Origin: UBA1756 sp045222555
GTDB lineage: Bacteria; Bacteroidota; Bacteroidia; Bacteroidales; WCHB1-69
Length of the DNA stretch: 64,000 bases
Assembly: GCA_045222555.1 (NCBI GenBank)
Contig: JBGUYY010000097.1
Coordinates: 1 to 64,000 of the forward strand
Direction of reading: 5' to 3'
This document shows, in pieces, positions 63,393 to 64,000 of the stretch (position 1 is its first letter; the number at the start of each line of letters is the position of its first letter). The position numbers were made by a program, and so were the translations under genes. Below the pieces are notes generated by a model that saw only the letters and a program-made list of their open reading frames with translations, was not told the DNA's origin and did not search any database.

Positions 63393-64000
63393 ATGAAAAA
63401 ATATATCGCAACCGCCATTCTGATACTGGTCGCCTCCTGCCTCAGCGCACAAGTGGACACCTTCTACATTCAGATGAAGTACACGCCCAAGCTGAAGAAC
63501 TTCAAGAAAGTTAATGAGAACCCCAACATGACCGACACGGTGACCGAGAAGGTCAATTTCAACTACTACATCACGCCACAACGCTACGATGTGACCTTCA
63601 CCCCCACGCCCATAGAATACAACAAAGTGTCGCCCGACATCCAGGAGGTGCTTTACCGCAACTTCCTCAAAGTGGGATTCGGTTACCCCATCACCCCGCT
63701 ACTCGACTTCTCGTTCCACAACCTCCAGACCGACCGCAAGAACCCCAACTCCTTCGGTCTCAACGTGCACCACTTCTCCTCGTGGGCCAAACCCATCGGG
63801 AAAATCATGAAGCAGTACGCCTACTATCCCACCTCCGACACCCGCGTTCACCTCAACTTCAAGCATTTCTTCAAAAACCAAACACTCTACAGTGCCATCA
63901 ACTACAACCACGAGGCCGCCCGCTTCTACGGTTTCAAAATCGACCCTGAGAAAGAGTACAACACCGACTCGCTCAAAAACAACTTCCACCATTTGAACGC
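63393..64000 (+). CDS. Exported envelope protein, partial (probable outer-membrane barrel)
   Basis: The first 202 residues only; the window ends inside the gene. Signal peptide with cut after LSAQ (a lipobox-like VASC is also there). Then YIQMKYTPKLKNFKKVN, and from about 90 on alternating aromatic strands (FLKVGFGYPITPLLDFSFHN, then HHFSSWAKP, LNFKHFFKN) of the kind seen in outer-membrane barrels. It is paired with the TPR gene, as usual in this phylum. Without the C-terminus the family is open. Confidence 0.7.
   Translation, partial: MKKYIATAILILVASCLSAQVDTFYIQMKYTPKLKNFKKVNENPNMTDTVTEKVNFNYYITPQRYDVTFTPTPIEYNKVSPDIQEVLYRNFLKVGFGYPITPLLDFSFHNLQTDRKNPNSFGLNVHHFSSWAKPIGKIMKQYAYYPTSDTRVHLNFKHFFKNQTLYSAINYNHEAARFYGFKIDPEKEYNTDSLKNNFHHLN

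Overview
This window reads as a chromosomal segment of a Bacteroidota bacterium, most likely an uncultured gut- or rumen-type member of the Bacteroidales. The evidence is the repeated promoter motif TAnnTTTG, several proteins ending in type IX secretion (T9SS) type A sorting domains, the T9SS regulator PorX, a short (288 aa) primary sigma factor, DUF5686, DUF4295 and GWxTD proteins, and SPASM/C39 peptide machinery. The species cannot be told from the sequence.

Layout. Positions 1-15,360 hold the end of one T9SS-sorted protein and then one giant T9SS-sorted, repeat-built surface protein (4,913 aa), closed by two terminator hairpins and a 69-bp tandem repeat. Positions 15,375-30,074 carry mixed housekeeping and envelope genes: an Omp28-like lipoprotein, a glycosyltransferase, a T9SS M1 aminopeptidase, queA, an outer-membrane barrel, a T9SS CotH protein, an SDR enzyme, a Fic protein between two gene stubs, a secreted conserved protein often mislabelled asparagine synthetase B, a DUF5686 protein and a PepSY-like protein. 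Positions 30,142-31,663 hold tRNA-Thr, tuf and tRNA-Trp. Positions 31,812-42,161 hold three S8 peptidase paralogues, an M20 dipeptidase, a membrane-anchored unknown, a GWxTD protein and a bacterial sugar transferase.

Positions 42,197-48,426 form a visibly more AT-rich four-gene unit on the minus strand: a Cys-rich precursor with a double-glycine leader, a radical SAM/SPASM maturase, an outer-membrane beta-barrel receptor and a C39 peptidase-ABC exporter. This is a complete-looking RiPP (ribosomally made, modified peptide) locus and the best candidate here for an undescribed system. Upstream of it lies a non-coding, hairpin-rich element with a promoter motif facing inward at each end, then tRNA-Val.

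Positions 49,236-53,514 are a compact minus-strand run (DUF3127, SH3-NlpC/P60, GNAT, DUF2007, TsaC/Sua5, PorX). Positions 53,756-64,000 hold rpmG, DUF4295, DUF1015, a proline-rich secreted protein, rpoD, a secreted unknown, murF, a YKYDAD-repeat protein, a 1,030-aa TPR protein and the start of a probable envelope protein cut by the window edge.

How it fits together. PorX controls T9SS genes in Porphyromonas gingivalis, and at least six proteins here carry T9SS sorting domains (the two large surface proteins, M1 peptidase, CotH protein and two S8 peptidases), so much of the window concerns the cell surface. The RiPP locus looks acquired and would make, modify, cleave and export a five-cysteine peptide. 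All functional calls come from reading motifs by eye; no database search was run.
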